This document shows, piece after piece, positions 31,310 through 39,508 of a stretch of 39,508 bases of DNA. The first letter of the stretch is position 1, and every line of letters begins with the position of its first letter. This DNA is from Syntrophobacterales bacterium (lineage in GTDB: Bacteria; Desulfobacterota; Syntrophia; Syntrophales; UBA2192), in NCBI GenBank assembly GCA_018053845.1, contig JAGPKU010000011.1, forward strand, positions 1 through 39,508, written 5' to 3'. A model generated the notes under the pieces. It was not told the origin of the DNA and made no database searches. It worked only from the letters and a program-made list of their open reading frames with translations. The position numbers and the translations under genes were made by a program.

Positions 31310-33658
31310 ATGGAAAAGCGAAAACCCGATAAGGAACGGACGCCCACGATGGACACGGCAAAGATGATGGAGAGGCTCGACATCTCCTCCATAACGGCCC
31401 TCTCCGAGAAGCTCAACCAGCGCAAGAAGCTGCTCGACATCACCAACCAGATCCACGCCGCCCAGAACATCAAGGACATTCTCGTCGAGCACAAGGAAGG
31501 GATCCTCGCCCTCTTCAACGCCCTGCTGATCACGATCTACGTGGCCGACAAGCCGCGCAACGAGCTCTACTCGCTCTACCTGGCGGGTTCCCAGCTCAAG
31601 GAGCTTCGCGTGCCCATCAACAACCGCAGCATCGCGGGCTTCGTGGCCAACACGGGCCGCGGCGTCAACATCGCCGACGCCTACGACAAGGAGGAGCTCA
31701 AGCGGATCGACAAGACGCTCTTCTTCGACGAGGCCTGGGACAAGCAGTCGGGCTACCGGACCACCCAGGTGCTCGCCCTGCCGGTCATGCACGAGAACAC
31801 CCTCATGGGGGTCATCCAGATCGTCAACCGCAAGGGCGGCGGGAAGTTCACGGCCGACGAGCAGAGCCTCCTGGAGGAGATCGCCGAGGTGCTGGGCATC
31901 GCCCTGTACAACCAGCACCGCGTCTCCTCGCGGCGCAAGACCCGCTTCGACTACCTCGTCAACCACAACCTCATGAAGGACGCCGACCTGGAGGCCGCCT
32001 TCACGGAGTCGCGCCGCAGCAACGAGCCCATCGAGGAGATCCTCATGAAGCGCTTCCGGATCTCCCGCGAGGACATCGGGCGCTCCATGGAGGACTTCTA
32101 CCGCTGCCGCTACATCCACTACAACCCGAAGCACCCCATCCCCGACGATCTGCTCAAGAGCCTCAAGCGCGAGTACCTGCGCCGCGAGCTCTGGGTCCCC
32201 CTGGAGAAGGGCGCCGACGGCAGGATCCGCGTCCTCGTCGACGACCCGAACAACATCCTGAAGAAGGACATGATCGAGAACCTCCTGAAGACGAAGTCCG
32301 TCGAGTACTGCGTCTCGCTCAAGGAGGACATCATCAAGTTCATCAACCACTTTTACCAGACGCAGGAGGGGGAGAAGTCCTTCACGGAGCTGCTCGGCGG
32401 CGAGGGCCAGCTCGTCGAGGACCACGACGACTACGAGGAGAACGGCGTCTCCGAGTCCGACAGCGTCATCATGCAGCTCGTCAACCGCATCATCAACGAC
32501 GGCATCGCCCAGCGGGCCTCGGACATCCACATCGAGCCCAACCTCAGCCGCAAGAACGTCGAGATCCGCTACCGCGTCGACGGCAGCTGCTCCCTGTACC
32601 AGACGGTGCCCTACAGCTACCGGGCGGCCATCGTCTCGCGCATCAAGATCATGTCCAACCTCGACATCACGGAGCGCCGGCTCCCCCAGGACGGCAAGAT
32701 CAAGTTCCGCCGCGGCAACGGCGAGGAGATGGAGCTCCGCGTCGCCACGCTGCCCACGGCGGGCAACCTCGAGGACGTGGTGCTCCGAATCCTCCAGAAG
32801 GGCGAGATGATGCACCTCGAGGAGATGGCGCTTTCGCCCTGGAACTACCAGAACCTCATCAAGCTCCTGGAGAAGCCCTACGGGATCATCCTGTGCGTGG
32901 GCCCCACGGGCTCGGGCAAGACGACGACTCTGCACGCGGGAATCCACCGCATCAACACGCCGGAGCGCAAGATCTGGACGATCGAGGACCCCGTCGAGAT
33001 CACCCAGTACGGGATCCGGCAGGTCCAGGTGAACCCCAAGATCGGCCTGGACTTCGCCCGCGCGCTCCGGGCCTTCCTGCGCGCCGACCCCGACGTGATC
33101 ATGGTGGGCGAGATGCGCGACTTCGAGACGGCCAAGATCGGCGTCGAGGCCTCGCTGACGGGCCACCTCGTGCTCACGACGCTGCACACCAACAGCGCCC
33201 CCGAGACGATCATCCGCCTGCTCGACATGGGCATCGACCCGCTGAACTTCGCCGACTCGCTGCTGGGCATCCTGGCCCAGCGCCTGGCCCGGACGCTCTG
33301 CCGCAACTGCAAGCAGGCCTACACGCCGGACAAGGAGGAGTACGACTACCTCGCCTTCACCTACGGCGAGGAGCCGTTCGCCAAGCTCAACATCCCCTAC
33401 TCCAAGGACCTCAAGTTCTACCGGCCGGGGGGCTGCAACGACTGCAACCAGACGGGCTACCGCGGGCGCGTGGGGATCCACGAGCTCCTGGTGGCCACGG
33501 ACAACATCAAGCGCCTCATCGCGAAAAAGGCGTCCGTCGAGGATCTGCGCATTGCCGCCATCCAGGACGGGATGTCCACGCTGCTCCAGGACGGCATCAA
33601 GAAGGTCATCGAGGGCATCACGGACTTCGAGCAGGTCCGGAGGGTGTGTATCAAATAA
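31310..33658 (+). CDS. GspE/PilB-type secretion ATPase with N-terminal GAF domain
   Basis: The 782-aa protein has a GAF domain at about residues 40-190 (NALLITIYVADKPRN, GFVANTGRGVNI, TTQVLALPVMHENTLMGVIQ). A helical MshEN-like region at about 200-300 (DYLVNHNLMKDADLEAAF, EEILMKRFRISREDIG) and a type II/IV ATPase follow: Walker A GPTGSGKTTTLHAG near 530, Asp box TIEDPVE, Walker B IMVGEMRDFETA, His box TGHLVLTTLHTNS, and a Cys4 zinc site CRNC (about 664) and CNDC (about 709). GspE/PilB ATPases power type II secretion or pilus extension; MshEN domains can bind c-di-GMP. No pilus or secretion partners are nearby. The start at 31310 has no clear ribosome site, and 31349 is an alternative. Confidence 0.9.
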   Translation: MEKRKPDKERTPTMDTAKMMERLDISSITALSEKLNQRKKLLDITNQIHAAQNIKDILVEHKEGILALFNALLITIYVADKPRNELYSLYLAGSQLKELRVPINNRSIAGFVANTGRGVNIADAYDKEELKRIDKTLFFDEAWDKQSGYRTTQVLALPVMHENTLMGVIQIVNRKGGGKFTADEQSLLEEIAEVLGIALYNQHRVSSRRKTRFDYLVNHNLMKDADLEAAFTESRRSNEPIEEILMKRFRISREDIGRSMEDFYRCRYIHYNPKHPIPDDLLKSLKREYLRRELWVPLEKGADGRIRVLVDDPNNILKKDMIENLLKTKSVEYCVSLKEDIIKFINHFYQTQEGEKSFTELLGGEGQLVEDHDDYEENGVSESDSVIMQLVNRIINDGIAQRASDIHIEPNLSRKNVEIRYRVDGSCSLYQTVPYSYRAAIVSRIKIMSNLDITERRLPQDGKIKFRRGNGEEMELRVATLPTAGNLEDVVLRILQKGEMMHLEEMALSPWNYQNLIKLLEKPYGIILCVGPTGSGKTTTLHAGIHRINTPERKIWTIEDPVEITQYGIRQVQVNPKIGLDFARALRAFLRADPDVIMVGEMRDFETAKIGVEASLTGHLVLTTLHTNSAPETIIRLLDMGIDPLNFADSLLGILAQRLARTLCRNCKQAYTPDKEEYDYLAFTYGEEPFAKLNIPYSKDLKFYRPGGCNDCNQTGYRGRVGIHELLVATDNIKRLIAKKASVEDLRIAAIQDGMSTLLQDGIKKVIEGITDFEQVRRVCIK

Positions 33659-33666
33659 GGCAGGCC

Positions 33667-33775
33667 AAGGGCTCAGGGCACAAGGTTAGAGGCAGAGAAG
33701 AAAAAGCGACGGGGAAAAAATCAACCCCGTCGCTTTCTCGTTTCACCTTTCTCCTTTGTCCTTTATCCTTTATCC
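33667..33775. repeat. Inverted heptamer-array locus 2 around a terminator
   Basis: On the minus strand 33775-33741 holds five clean heptads: GGATAAA, GGATAAA, GGACAAA, GGAGAAA, GGTGAAA. On the plus strand 33667-33700 has looser units with GG every 7-8 bases. The mutS stop (33763-33765) lies inside the minus array, so the last MutS residues (RDKG) are array-encoded. The hairpin at 33703-33736 sits between the arrays. Confidence 0.72.
33703..33736. terminator. Bidirectional rho-independent terminator between convergent genes
   Basis: A perfect 12-bp stem (AAAGCGACGGGG with CCCCGTCGCTTT) encloses a ten-base A-rich loop. The plus side ends in a short T-containing tail and the minus side in TTTTT-like sequence, so it can stop transcription of both the GAF-GspE gene (plus) and mutS (minus). 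Confidence 0.85.
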
Positions 33776-36390
33776 CTCTTCAGCCGGTCTTTCCACTGCG
33801 CGATGCGGTTCATCGCCTCCAGCGGCGTCAGCGCGTCGACGTCGGTCGAGGCGATCTCGTCGAGCACGAGGCTCTCCTCGTCGGCGAAGAGGCTGAGCTG
33901 GCCCGTTGCCGGGCGCCTCGCGCCCTTGCGGCCGCGCGCCAGCGTCGGCATGCCGACCTCGTCGAGCTCGCCCTTTTCGAGGTTCTCCAGCACCTCCCGG
34001 GCCCGCCGGATGACCTCGTCGGGCACGCCGGCCAGCCGCGCCACCTGGATGCCGTAGCTGCGGTTGGCCGCCCCCTTCATGATCCGGCGCAGGAAGATGA
34101 TCCGCTCGCCCCACTCCTTGACGGCGATGTAGTAATTCGCCACCCCCTCGCGCGTGCGCGCCAGGTCCGTGAGCGGGTGGTAGTGCGTGGCGAAGAGGGT
34201 GCGCGACCCGAGGTGCCCGGCGTCGTGGATGTGCTCGGCCACGGCCCAGGCGATGCTCAGCCCGTCGAAGGTGCTCGTCCCCCGCCCCACCTCGTCGAGC
34301 AGGATGAGGCTCCGGGGGGTCGCGTGGCGCAGGATATGGGCCACCTCCGTCATCTCCACCATGAAGGTGCTCTGGCCCTTGGCGAGGACGTCGGCGGCCC
34401 CCACGCGCGTGAAGATGCGGTCCACGAGGCCGATCCGCGCCTCGGCGGCCGGCACGAAGCTGCCCATCTGGGCCAGGATGACGATGTGGGCGACCTGGCG
34501 GATGTAGGTGGACTTGCCCGCCATGTTGGGCCCGGTGATCACGAGCAGGCGGTTCGCTCCCCGGTCCAGGAGCGCGTCGTTGGGCACGAAGCCCTCGGCC
34601 AGCGGCATCCGCTCCACCACGGGGTGCCGGCCGTCGCGGATCTCGATGACGTCGCTCTCGTCGACGGCGGGGCGGACGTAGTTGTACTTCTCGGCCGCCT
34701 CGGCCAGGGCGGCGAGGGCGTCGAGATCGGCCAGCGCCGCGGCGCTTCTCTGGAGCCGGCGGATCCGCGCCGCCACCTGCTCGCGGATTTCCGTGAAAAG
34801 GTCGTATTCCCGCTCGCGGCGCCTCTCCTCGGCGTGCAGGACCGTCTGCTCGTACTCCTTGAGCTCCTCGTTGATGTAGCGCTCGGCGTTGACGAGGGTC
34901 TGCTTGCGGATGTACTCGGCGGGGACGGAAGCCGTCTGGGCCTTCGTGACCTCGATGTAGTAGCCGAAGACGCTGTTGAAGCCCACGCGGAGGTTCGCGA
35001 TCCCCGTGCGCCGGCGCTCCTTTGCCTCGAGGGCGGCGATCCACGATTTCCCGTCGCGCGCGATCGACAGGATCCGGTCGAGCTCCGCGTCGTAGCCCTC
35101 CCGGATGATCCCCCCCTCGCGCAGCGCGAGCGGCGGCTCGTCCACGATGGCCCGCTCGAGCAGGTCGAGGGTTTCGGGCATCTCGTCGATCCCGTCGCGG
35201 ATCGCGGCCAGCACGGGGGTCTCGAACGCGCCCAGCAGACCCCGGAGCCCCGGCAGGGCCCGCAGCGAGGCCCGGAGGGCCGCAAGATCCCTGCCGTTGG
35301 CCACCCCGAGGGAGATCCGGGCCCCGAGCCGCTCCATGTCGTGGAGCCCCCCGAGGGCCCTGCGCAGGTCCCGTCGCGCGAGGTGCGCCTCGCGGATCTC
35401 GCCGACGGCGGCCAGCCGCTCCCGGATGCGGGCCGCGTCGAGCAGGGGGTAGGCCAGCCACCACCGCAGCCTCCGGCCCCCCATGGCCGTCATCGTCTCG
35501 TCGAGGACATGGAAGAGGGTGCCCTCTTTCGTGCCCCCCTGGGTCGTGGCGAAGAGCTCGAGGTTGCGCTTCGCCGTCTCGTCGAGGACGAGGAAGCTCT
35601 CCGAGAGGTAGGCCGTGATCTCGTTGATGTGCCCGAGGCGCTCCTTCTGCGTCTCGCGGACGTATCGCATCACCGCCCCGGCGGCGGCGATCATGGCCGG
35701 GTGCCGTTCCGGCTCGAGCCGCGCGATCGACTCGGCGCCGACGTGCTCGCCCAGGATCGCGAGGGCGGCGCCCTGGTCGAACCAGTCCCGGGGGAAGCGG
35801 TTGATCACGCACCCTTCGAGCTCTCGCGTCAGGACCGGCTCCAGCAGGGGGTCCTTGAGGCCCTCCTCCAGGACGACCTCCCGGAACCCGTGGCGGATCA
35901 CCTCGTCGAGAAAGGACGCCCGGTCGCGCATCTCCGTGGCCCGGAACTCGCCCGTCGAGACGTCCAGGAAGGCCAGCCCGAAGGCCTCGTCCCGCAGGGC
36001 GATCCCGGCGAGGAAGTTGTTCTGCTTGGCCTCCAGGCTGTCGGGGTCCAGTACGAGCCCGGGGGTGACCACGCGGACCACCTCGCGCTTCACGACGCCC
36101 TTGGCGAGGCGGGGGTCCTCCATCTGCTCGCAGACGGCCACCTTGCAGCCCTTCGAGATGAGCCTGGCGATGTAGGACGACGCCGCGTGCCAGGGGAAGC
36201 CGCAGAGCGGCACGCTGTCCTCCTTCCCCTTGTCGCGGGAGGTGAGGGTGATGTCGAGGAGCTTCGAGGCGAGCACGGCGTCCTCGAAGAACATCTCGTA
36301 GAAGTCGCCCATGCGGAATAAGAGGATGCAGTCGGGGTACCGGGTCTTGATCTCCAGGTACTGCCGCATGGCGGGCGTGAGGGAACTCAT
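33763..36390 (-). CDS. mutS: DNA mismatch repair protein MutS
   Basis: The 875-aa protein has the N-terminal mismatch-binding domain, starting [17 protein letters not shown] and [13 protein letters not shown] (the Phe-x-Glu that contacts the mismatch). Connector and lever domains lead to the ATPase: [15 protein letters not shown] near 616-630, [18 protein letters not shown] near 693-710, and [14 protein letters not shown]. The C-terminal dimerisation helix-turn-helix follows. It scans DNA for mispairs and recruits MutL. The start at 36390 matches the B. subtilis and E. coli N-termini and overlaps the upstream membrane-protein gene as ATGA. A longer open frame upstream is not homologous to MutS. 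The stop lies inside a heptamer array. Confidence 0.97.
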   Translation of the reverse strand: MSSLTPAMRQYLEIKTRYPDCILLFRMGDFYEMFFEDAVLASKLLDITLTSRDKGKEDSVPLCGFPWHAASSYIARLISKGCKVAVCEQMEDPRLAKGVVKREVVRVVTPGLVLDPDSLEAKQNNFLAGIALRDEAFGLAFLDVSTGEFRATEMRDRASFLDEVIRHGFREVVLEEGLKDPLLEPVLTRELEGCVINRFPRDWFDQGAALAILGEHVGAESIARLEPERHPAMIAAAGAVMRYVRETQKERLGHINEITAYLSESFLVLDETAKRNLELFATTQGGTKEGTLFHVLDETMTAMGGRRLRWWLAYPLLDAARIRERLAAVGEIREAHLARRDLRRALGGLHDMERLGARISLGVANGRDLAALRASLRALPGLRGLLGAFETPVLAAIRDGIDEMPETLDLLERAIVDEPPLALREGGIIREGYDAELDRILSIARDGKSWIAALEAKERRRTGIANLRVGFNSVFGYYIEVTKAQTASVPAEYIRKQTLVNAERYINEELKEYEQTVLHAEERRREREYDLFTEIREQVAARIRRLQRSAAALADLDALAALAEAAEKYNYVRPAVDESDVIEIRDGRHPVVERMPLAEGFVPNDALLDRGANRLLVITGPNMAGKSTYIRQVAHIVILAQMGSFVPAAEARIGLVDRIFTRVGAADVLAKGQSTFMVEMTEVAHILRHATPRSLILLDEVGRGTSTFDGLSIAWAVAEHIHDAGHLGSRTLFATHYHPLTDLARTREGVANYYIAVKEWGERIIFLRRIMKGAANRSYGIQVARLAGVPDEVIRRAREVLENLEKGELDEVGMPTLARGRKGARRPATGQLSLFADEESLVLDEIASTDVDALTPLEAMNRIAQWKDRLKRDKG

Positions 36391-36821
36391 TCCCAGCGGT
36401 CCCCCCTCTTCTCGAGGTCGATCGCCCCGGGGCCGCCGCGCCCCGGCATGGCCGAATTCCCGGAATTCCCGGGGATTCCCCGGTCGGCGATCAGCGTGCC
36501 CAGCAGCCAGTTGACGACGCTGATGATGACGGCGCCCAGCACCGCGGGCCAGAAGCCGCGAACATCGAAGCCGGGGATGAGCGCCGAGGCGATCTTCAGC
36601 AGCGCCGCGTTGATGACGAGGGTGAACAGACCCAAGGTCAAAATATTGACAGGCAGGGTCAGGATGATCAGGATCGGCTTGAAGAAGACGTTGAGAAACC
36701 CCAGGATCGCCGCGGCGAAAAAGGCCGCCCAGAACCCCGTCACCACGATGCCGTCGACGAGGTAGGCCGCCGCCAGGATCGCCGCCGTGAGGATCAGCCA
36801 TCGGATCAGGATGCCGGCCAT
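36387..36821 (-). CDS. Phage-holin-family (YvlD/PF04020-like) membrane protein
   Basis: The 144-aa protein has four predicted membrane helices in residues 1-110: [61 protein letters not shown] and [19 protein letters not shown]. This is the pattern of the small 4-TMS YvlD-like family, often annotated phage holin family IV. The family is usually chromosomal and not part of a prophage; its role is poorly known. A Gly/Pro/Asp-rich tail of about 30 residues follows. It is coupled to mutS by ATGA overlap. Confidence 0.88.
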   Translation of the reverse strand: MAGILIRWLILTAAILAAAYLVDGIVVTGFWAAFFAAAILGFLNVFFKPILIILTLPVNILTLGLFTLVINAALLKIASALIPGFDVRGFWPAVLGAVIISVVNWLLGTLIADRGIPGNSGNSAMPGRGGPGAIDLEKRGDRWE

Positions 36822-36894
36822 TGTTTCCTCCTTGATACGCCTCGGGGCAAGATGAGTTCGTTCGTATCCGGATCGCGCCTCGCCGGATGTCGAC

Positions 36895-36996
36895 GAAGTG
36901 AGGAAGCTGGGAAGTTCGGAAGCTCGGCAGACACGGGGATCGCCGATTTTCCGGGGGTCAAGCCTGACTTCCCGGCCTCACAACTTCTCAGCTTCC
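36895..36996. repeat. Inverted octamer-array locus 3
   Basis: The plus strand at 36895-36926 has four octads GAAGTGAG, GAAGCTGG, GAAGTTCG, GAAGCTCG. The minus strand at 36996-36969 has GAAGCTGA, GAAGTTGT, GAGGCCGG, then GAAG. It lies in the 344-nt gap between the divergent membrane-protein gene and aconitase. That gap otherwise holds only the hairpin at 36996 and the promoter at 37101. Confidence 0.7.
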
Positions 36997-37026
36997 GAGC
37001 GTTGTAGCACGCTTCGGCTTTTTTTT
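36996..37026 (+). terminator. Hairpin plus T-run, orphan plus-strand terminator candidate
   Basis: CCGAGCG pairs with CGCTTCGG across an eight-base loop (one bulged A) and is followed by C and seven T. It fits a rho-independent terminator on the plus strand, but no plus-strand gene ends just upstream. Confidence 0.45.
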
Positions 37027-37100
37027 CACCCCCCGGGCGGGGATCGCGGGAAAACCGCCGAAATAAGACGGGAAAGCAGCGGGTTACAATTATTTCACCG

Positions 37101-37129
37101 TTGCACAATCGGTCGCCGGGCTATATGAT
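37101..37129 (+). promoter_or_regulatory. Candidate sigma-70 promoter for aconitase
   Basis: TTGCAC (-35, three of six consensus bases) and TATGAT (-10, five of six) are separated by 17 bases. The predicted start near 37136 leaves about 30 nt to the GTG at 37166. No sigma-54-type site is seen here. Confidence 0.5.
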
Positions 37130-37165
37130 GCCTGGATCGGAACAACCCGAGGAAGAGGACACGAC

Positions 37166-39115
37166 GTGAGAAAAACCCTGACCGAGAAACTCATCGAGGC
37201 CCACCTCGTTGCGGGGCGCATCGAGCCCGGCAGCGAGATCGGCATCCGCATCGACCAGACGCTCACCCAGGACGCGACGGGCACCATGGCCTACCTGCAG
37301 TTCGAGTCCATGGGGATCGATCGGGTGCGCACCGAGCTCGCCATGAGCTACATCGACCACAACACGATCCAGATCGGCTTCGAGAACGCCGACGACCACC
37401 GCTACCTGCAATCCGTCGCCCACCGTTACGGCGTCCGCCTCTCGCGGGCCGGCAACGGCATCTGCCACCAGGTCCACCTGGAACGGTTCGGAAAGCCCGG
37501 GAAGACCCTGCTGGGCTCCGACAGCCACACCTCCACCTGCGGGGCACTCGGGATGCTCGCCATCGGGGCCGGCGGGCTCGACGTGGCGCTGGCCATGGCC
37601 GGCGAGCCCTTCTTCCTGACCTGCCCGAAGGTGATCCGGGTGAACCTCTCGGGCCGGCTCGCCCCCTGGGTTTCGGCCAAGGACGTGATCCTGAAGCTCC
37701 TGGAGATCTTCTCGACGCGGGGCAACGTGGGCTGCGTCTTCGAGTACGGCGGAGACGGCCTCGAAGGCCTCACCGTGCCCGAGCGGGCCACGATCGCCAA
37801 CATGGGGGCCGAGCTGGGCCTGACGACCTCCGTCTTCCCCAGCGACGAGACGACGCGCCGCTTCCTGGCGGCCGAGCAGAGGGAGGCCGACTGGTCGGCG
37901 CTCGCGGCCGACCCCGACGCCGTCTACGAGCGGGTCGTCGAGGTCGACCTCGCGGGGCTCGTCCCGCTGGCCGCCAGGCCCCACAGCCCGGACCACGTCG
38001 GCACGGTGCGGGAGCTTGCGGGCATCCCCGTGGACCAGGTCTGCATCGGCAGCTGCACGAACTCCTCGTACCGGGAGCTCGCCACGGTCGCCCGCATCCT
38101 GCGCGGCAAGGCGGCCCACCCCCGGGTGAGCTTCATCGTCACGCCCGGCTCCCGCCAGGTCCTGGAGAACCTGGCACGCGACGGCTATCTGGCCGACCTG
38201 CTGGCCGCCGGGGCGAGGCTCACGGAGAGCAGCTGCGGCTTCTGCATCGGCGGCAGTCACAGCCCCGGCTCGAAGGGCGTGTCGCTGCGCACCTCGAACC
38301 GCAACTTCCTCGGCCGCTCGGGCACGGAGGATGCCGAGGTCTACCTGGTGAGCCCCGAGACGGCGGCCGCGGCCGTCGCCACCGGGGTGATCACGGACCC
38401 GCGGGACCTGGGCATGGACTGCCCCGCCGTGGCCATGCCGGATCGCTTCCGCGTCGACGACCGCATGATCCTCGAACCGGCCCCCCCGGAGCGGGCCGCC
38501 TCCGTCGAGATCCTGCGCGGGCCCAACATCGGCGACCCGCCGGAGAACGGCCCGATGCCCGAGCGCCTCAGCGGCGAGGTCACCATCAAGGTCGGCGACA
38601 AGATCACGACGGACCACATCATGCCCGCCGGGGCACGGATGAAGTACCGGTCCAACATCCGCCGGTACGCCGATTTTGTCTTCGAGGCCCTCGACGCCAC
38701 CTTCCCGGCCCGGGCGGCGAAGATCCGGGACAGCGGCGGACACAACGTCATCGTCGCCGGCCACTCCTACGGGCAGGGCTCGTCGCGGGAGCACGCGGCG
38801 CTGTGCCCCATGTACCTCGGCGTCAAGGCCGTCATCGCGAAGAGCTACGAGCGCATCCACGCGGCGAACCTCATCAACTTCGGGATCGTTCCGCTTGTCT
38901 TCGAGAACGAATCCGAGTACAACCTCCTCGACCAGGGCGACGGCCTCGAGATCGCCGACATCCGCAGGGCCCTGGCGGCGGGGGGGTTGCTGGAGGTCCG
39001 CAACGTCACGAAGGGCCGCCGCTTCGCCGTCGCCTGCACGCTCTCGGAGAGGCAGAAGCGGATCCTGCTGGCCGGCGGGGCGCTGAACCTGGTGAAAGGG
39101 AAAGGTGACCGGTGA
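37166..39115 (+). CDS. acn: Aconitate hydratase (Aquifex-type, single chain)
   Basis: The 649-aa protein has the aconitase active-site motifs: GSDSHTSTCGALGMLAIGAG near residue 117, the first 4Fe-4S Cys in VCIGSCTNSSYREL near 296, and the other two in ESSCGFCIGGSHSPG near 355. In the C-terminal swivel domain GHSYGQGSSREHAAL carries the substrate-binding Ser and Arg. Length fits the shorter Aquifex-type aconitase rather than 850-900-residue AcnA/AcnB. It interconverts citrate and isocitrate. GTG start with GAGG seven bases upstream. The C-terminal residues KGDR and the stop fall in the heptamer array at 39102. Followed by isocitrate dehydrogenase. Confidence 0.96.
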   Translation: MRKTLTEKLIEAHLVAGRIEPGSEIGIRIDQTLTQDATGTMAYLQFESMGIDRVRTELAMSYIDHNTIQIGFENADDHRYLQSVAHRYGVRLSRAGNGICHQVHLERFGKPGKTLLGSDSHTSTCGALGMLAIGAGGLDVALAMAGEPFFLTCPKVIRVNLSGRLAPWVSAKDVILKLLEIFSTRGNVGCVFEYGGDGLEGLTVPERATIANMGAELGLTTSVFPSDETTRRFLAAEQREADWSALAADPDAVYERVVEVDLAGLVPLAARPHSPDHVGTVRELAGIPVDQVCIGSCTNSSYRELATVARILRGKAAHPRVSFIVTPGSRQVLENLARDGYLADLLAAGARLTESSCGFCIGGSHSPGSKGVSLRTSNRNFLGRSGTEDAEVYLVSPETAAAAVATGVITDPRDLGMDCPAVAMPDRFRVDDRMILEPAPPERAASVEILRGPNIGDPPENGPMPERLSGEVTIKVGDKITTDHIMPAGARMKYRSNIRRYADFVFEALDATFPARAAKIRDSGGHNVIVAGHSYGQGSSREHAALCPMYLGVKAVIAKSYERIHAANLINFGIVPLVFENESEYNLLDQGDGLEIADIRRALAAGGLLEVRNVTKGRRFAVACTLSERQKRILLAGGALNLVKGKGDR

Positions 39116-39177
39116 CAGGCTGCAGGGTGCAGTCGTCAGGATGAATCTCCAGCCCTGCTGCCTGACACCTGACACCT
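39102..39177. repeat. Inverted heptamer-array locus 4
   Basis: The plus strand at 39102-39129 has AAGGTGA, CCGGTGA, CAGGCTG, CAGGGTG. The minus strand at 39177-39150 has AGGTGTC, AGGTGTC, AGGCAGC, AGGGCTG. The aconitase stop (39113-39115) lies inside the first array. This lies between two same-strand genes, with no separate promoter recognised for icd. Confidence 0.68.
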
Positions 39178-39222
39178 TTGTTGGCTTGAAAGCGCGGACG
39201 AACAGCAGAGAGGAGCCGTAAC

Positions 39223-39508
39223 GTGGCGAACGACAGGATTCCGGTAAAGACCCCCATCGTCGAGATGGACGGCGACGAGATGACGCGCGTCATGTGGGCG
39301 CTGGTGAAGGAGAAGCTCATCCGGCCCTGGCTCGACGTGCCGCTGGAGTACTACGACCTGCACGTGAAGCACCGCGACGACACGGACGACCGGGTCACCG
39401 CGGAGGCCGCCGAGGCCGTCCTGAAATACGGCGTGGGCGTCAAGTGCGCCACGATCACCCCCAACCAGGACCGCGTCGCCGAGTACAACCTGAAGAAGAT
39501 GTGGAAGA
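39223..39508 (+). CDS. icd: NADP-dependent isocitrate dehydrogenase (eukaryotic-like), N-terminal part, cut by window edge
   Basis: The first 95 codons are present: [40 protein letters not shown] and [20 protein letters not shown]. This is the N-terminus of the homodimeric IDH1-like NADP-isocitrate dehydrogenase, with [13 protein letters not shown] as the diagnostic start and [15 protein letters not shown] leading into the substrate site. It oxidatively decarboxylates isocitrate to 2-oxoglutarate, the next step after aconitase. The GTG start has AGGAG seven bases upstream. The gene lies 107 nt after aconitase and runs off the right edge. Confidence 0.95.
   Translation, partial: MANDRIPVKTPIVEMDGDEMTRVMWALVKEKLIRPWLDVPLEYYDLHVKHRDDTDDRVTAEAAEAVLKYGVGVKCATITPNQDRVAEYNLKKMWK

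Noticed and set aside
30680-33481. Very long minus-strand open frame continuing upstream of the ExeA-like ATPase
   Set aside because: It is antisense to the well-conserved GAF-GspE gene and has the Asp/Val/Leu-rich composition of a shadow frame in GC-rich DNA; the real start is at 30679.
32893-36321. Long plus-strand open frame across the GspE gene end and opposite mutS
   Set aside because: It crosses the terminator at 33703-33736 and lies opposite mutS; residue bias is that of a shadow frame and no domain is seen.
37121-39175. Long minus-strand open frame opposite aconitase
   Set aside because: Antisense to an unmistakable aconitase; shadow composition.
1-39508. CRISPR arrays, tRNA or rRNA genes, insertion sequences, prophage
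   Set aside because: No regularly spaced identical repeats with unique spacers, no cloverleaf or rRNA-like segments, and no transposase or integrase frames were found; the phage-holin-family protein is of the chromosomal YvlD type.

Overview
The window is about two thirds G+C and carries a large exopolysaccharide or O-antigen-type gene cluster (positions 1-28585, all on the minus strand), followed by a regulatory and secretion segment (28774-33658), mutS with a small membrane protein (33763-36821, minus) and the start of a TCA-cycle pair, aconitase and NADP isocitrate dehydrogenase (37166 to the right edge, plus). The gene types together suggest a Desulfobacterota-like (deltaproteobacterial) organism: an Aquifex-type aconitase beside a eukaryotic-like isocitrate dehydrogenase, a GAF-fused GspE/PilB ATPase, an ExeA-like ATPase, and many candidate RpoN promoters in front of envelope genes. 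This assignment is inference; no rRNA or marker-rich operon is present.

The polysaccharide cluster reads right to left. First come the export machinery (outer-membrane Wza-like lipoprotein, Wzc-like chain-length regulator/BY-kinase, a small membrane protein). Then a Wzy/WaaL-type polymerase or ligase, an unusual Wzx flippase fused to a family 2 glycosyltransferase, two CgeB-like glycosyltransferases around a deacetylase, two family 4 glycosyltransferases, a TylF-type methyltransferase and a family 9 glycosyltransferase. A third block has a polyprenyl-sugar-type GT2, a left-handed beta-helix acyltransferase, a WecE aminotransferase, a YfhO-like membrane protein and a broken SGNH hydrolase gene. 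Last are a methyltransferase with a GtrA protein, and a block with a GT9, two methyltransferases, a GT2 and an asparagine synthetase cut by the left edge. Many neighbours overlap by ATGA, so each block is probably one translationally coupled operon. No initiating sugar-phosphate transferase is in the window.

Each of these five blocks is preceded by a sequence fitting the sigma-54 (RpoN) -24/-12 pattern TGG-N10-GC: 28622-28638, 24381-24397, 12825-12841, 5984-6001 and 4366-4383. The last two are exact 18-bp copies. Weaker versions precede the divergent HD-GYP gene and the GAF-GspE gene. This is the strongest system-level signal in the window: a sigma-54-controlled polysaccharide regulon linked to c-di-GMP and phosphotyrosine functions (HD-GYP protein, BY-kinase, low-molecular-weight phosphatase, GAF/MshEN-type ATPase).

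The right-hand third also carries four intergenic loci (about 29746-29848, 33667-33775, 36895-36996, 39102-39177). Each has purine-rich arrays of a degenerate 7- or 8-bp unit in inverted orientation, often supplying the stop codon of the adjacent gene. They appear to be a dispersed element family. The flippase-glycosyltransferase fusion, the BY-kinase with an extra C-terminal membrane segment and the decaying SGNH gene are further points of interest.
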